A model generated the notes under the pieces. That model searched no databases. It saw nothing but the letters and a program-made list of their open reading frames with translations, and had not been told where the DNA came from. Shown here one piece after another: positions 5,902 through 6,443 of a DNA stretch of 6,443 nucleotides; the first letter of the stretch is position 1, and the number at the start of each line of letters is the position of its first letter. A program made the translations under genes and the position numbers. The stretch spans positions 1-6,443 of the forward strand of contig CAZUVQ010000090.1 in NCBI GenBank assembly GCA_964623915.1, in the 5' to 3' direction. The stretch is from CAZUVQ01 sp964623915. Lineage in GTDB: Bacteria > Bacillota > Clostridia > UMGS1883 > UMGS1540.

Positions 5902-5930
5902 ATAATATGCATTATTAATCCTTTTTGCAA
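5902..5930 (-). promoter_or_regulatory. Sigma-A promoter of the SOD-like gene
   Basis: On the minus strand, TTGCAA (5930-5925) is followed after exactly 17 bases by TATTAT (5907-5902). Transcription would start near 5895, giving a leader of about 60 bases. It lies in the 112-base gap after the polymerase gene, so the SOD-like and cupin genes can be expressed independently of the polymerase. Confidence 0.7.
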
Positions 5931-5945
5931 CAGTATATGGCGAAA

Positions 5946-6443
5946 TCATACGAACATTGGTGAAGGCATTATTATTTCCGAGTTTCTGGTTTCAGGCATT
6001 TTAAGGTCGCCTATAAGAGAGGCAAAGGTAATAGAGGTTTTACCGTAACGGTTACGTATTTTATCAATTGCACATTCGATTTTTTCATTTTTTTCATGTT
6101 TGGTTATATCGGTAAACAAAGTTGTCTGACAAGGGAGAGAAGCGGCGGAAAGATTAATTGCACGAACAGTCAGAGCACGCACAGGTATTTCCCGGTTATA
6201 GTTGTTTAAAAAAAGCGTGAATGCGGCAGAGGAAATCTCTTTTGAGCTCATTGTGCTTACGGGGAGCTGGCACTGAAATTCACGAAAAGACAGGGATTTG
6301 TCCCTTACGCACAAGGATACGCCTGATGCTTTCAGTGAATAAAGCCGCAGACGGTGGGAAATATTCTGTGTAAGCTCAAAAATAACCCTGAAGACCTCTT
6401 CCTCCGTATACAAATCCGTGGTGCAGGTAATGCCGTGCCCCAT
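5946..6443 (-). CDS. Y-family DNA polymerase (DinB/UmuC type), C-terminal part only
   Basis: The gene runs off the right edge of the window; only the last 165 residues are present, so the ATG at 6443 is internal. Y-family polymerases copy past damaged template bases with low fidelity. The visible part covers the end of the thumb region (MGHGITCTTDL, usually preceded by KS in this group) and the little-finger DNA-binding domain. It also holds IDKIRNRYGK and ASLIGDLKMP, which I recognise from Clostridia polymerases of this type. The palm and finger catalytic carboxylates are outside the window. The C-terminus ends PSPMFV with no beta-clamp motif recognised after it. No terminator hairpin follows the stop before the SOD-like promoter, so read-through into that gene is possible. 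Whether it is DinB1-like, UmuC-like or in a damage-induced operon cannot be told from this fragment. Confidence 0.9.
   Translation of the reverse strand: MGHGITCTTDLYTEEEVFRVIFELTQNISHRLRLYSLKASGVSLCVRDKSLSFREFQCQLPVSTMSSKEISSAAFTLFLNNYNREIPVRALTVRAINLSAASLPCQTTLFTDITKHEKNEKIECAIDKIRNRYGKTSITFASLIGDLKMPETRNSEIIMPSPMFV

Noticed and set aside
5518..5905. Plus-strand frames of 93 and 113 residues over the SOD-like gene
   Set aside because: They are shadows of the minus-strand SOD-like gene, whose metal ligands and disulfide are all in place; no start signals are seen.
5898..5915. PerR/Fur operator at the SOD-like promoter
   Set aside because: The dyad has 5-base arms and a 4-base spacer, not the 7-1-7 pattern, and A+T-rich promoter DNA yields such dyads by chance; kept only as a low-interest observation.
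1..6443. CRISPR array, tRNA or rRNA gene, insertion sequence, toxin-antitoxin or phage module
   Set aside because: No direct-repeat arrays, tRNA-like cloverleaf, transposase motif or terminal repeats were found on reading both strands.

Overview
The window looks like chromosomal DNA from a low-to-moderate G+C anaerobic Firmicute, probably a gut or rumen Clostridia relative. The reasons are a T-box leader, strong AGGAGG ribosome-binding sites, sigma-A promoters with TATTAT -10 boxes, and protein families (TrpB2, Clostridia-type Y-family polymerase, SodC-like protein without signal peptide, small cupin) that I associate with that group. No rRNA, tRNA, CRISPR array, insertion sequence or phage gene is visible. 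The species cannot be named from this window.

Plus-strand block (2-4479). The window opens inside a TrpB2-type tryptophan synthase beta-like gene that has lost its N-terminus to the window edge. A consensus promoter (1008-1036) follows, then a complete T-box riboswitch (about 1043-1310). Its specifier loop reads CUC, which suggests leucine, and its T-box bulge UGGU fits a tRNA with discriminator A. The T-box controls one long gene (1370-3892). This encodes an unusual two-domain protein: an N-terminal xylose-isomerase-like TIM barrel (sugar phosphate isomerase/epimerase family) joined to a complete ACSF2-like acyl-CoA synthetase. A 16-bp hairpin follows, then thpR (RNA 2',3'-cyclic phosphodiesterase, 2H family).

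Minus-strand block (4489-6443, read right to left). It starts with the C-terminal part of a Y-family DNA polymerase. Next is a promoter and a Cu/Zn superoxide dismutase-like gene, then a small cupin gene closed by a strong intrinsic terminator (4736-4783). Last is an unannotated 47-codon gene with a perfect ribosome-binding site, which ends 9 bases from the end of thpR.

The most interesting unit is the T-box plus fusion gene. A leucine-type T-box would switch the gene on when charged tRNA-Leu is scarce, yet the product is neither a leucyl-tRNA synthetase nor a standard leucine biosynthesis enzyme. One hypothesis is that the ligase activates a branched-chain acid such as isovalerate, which anaerobes can carboxylate reductively to make leucine. 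The role of the TIM barrel is unknown. The minus-strand genes suggest tolerance of oxidative and DNA damage, but no shared regulation is shown.
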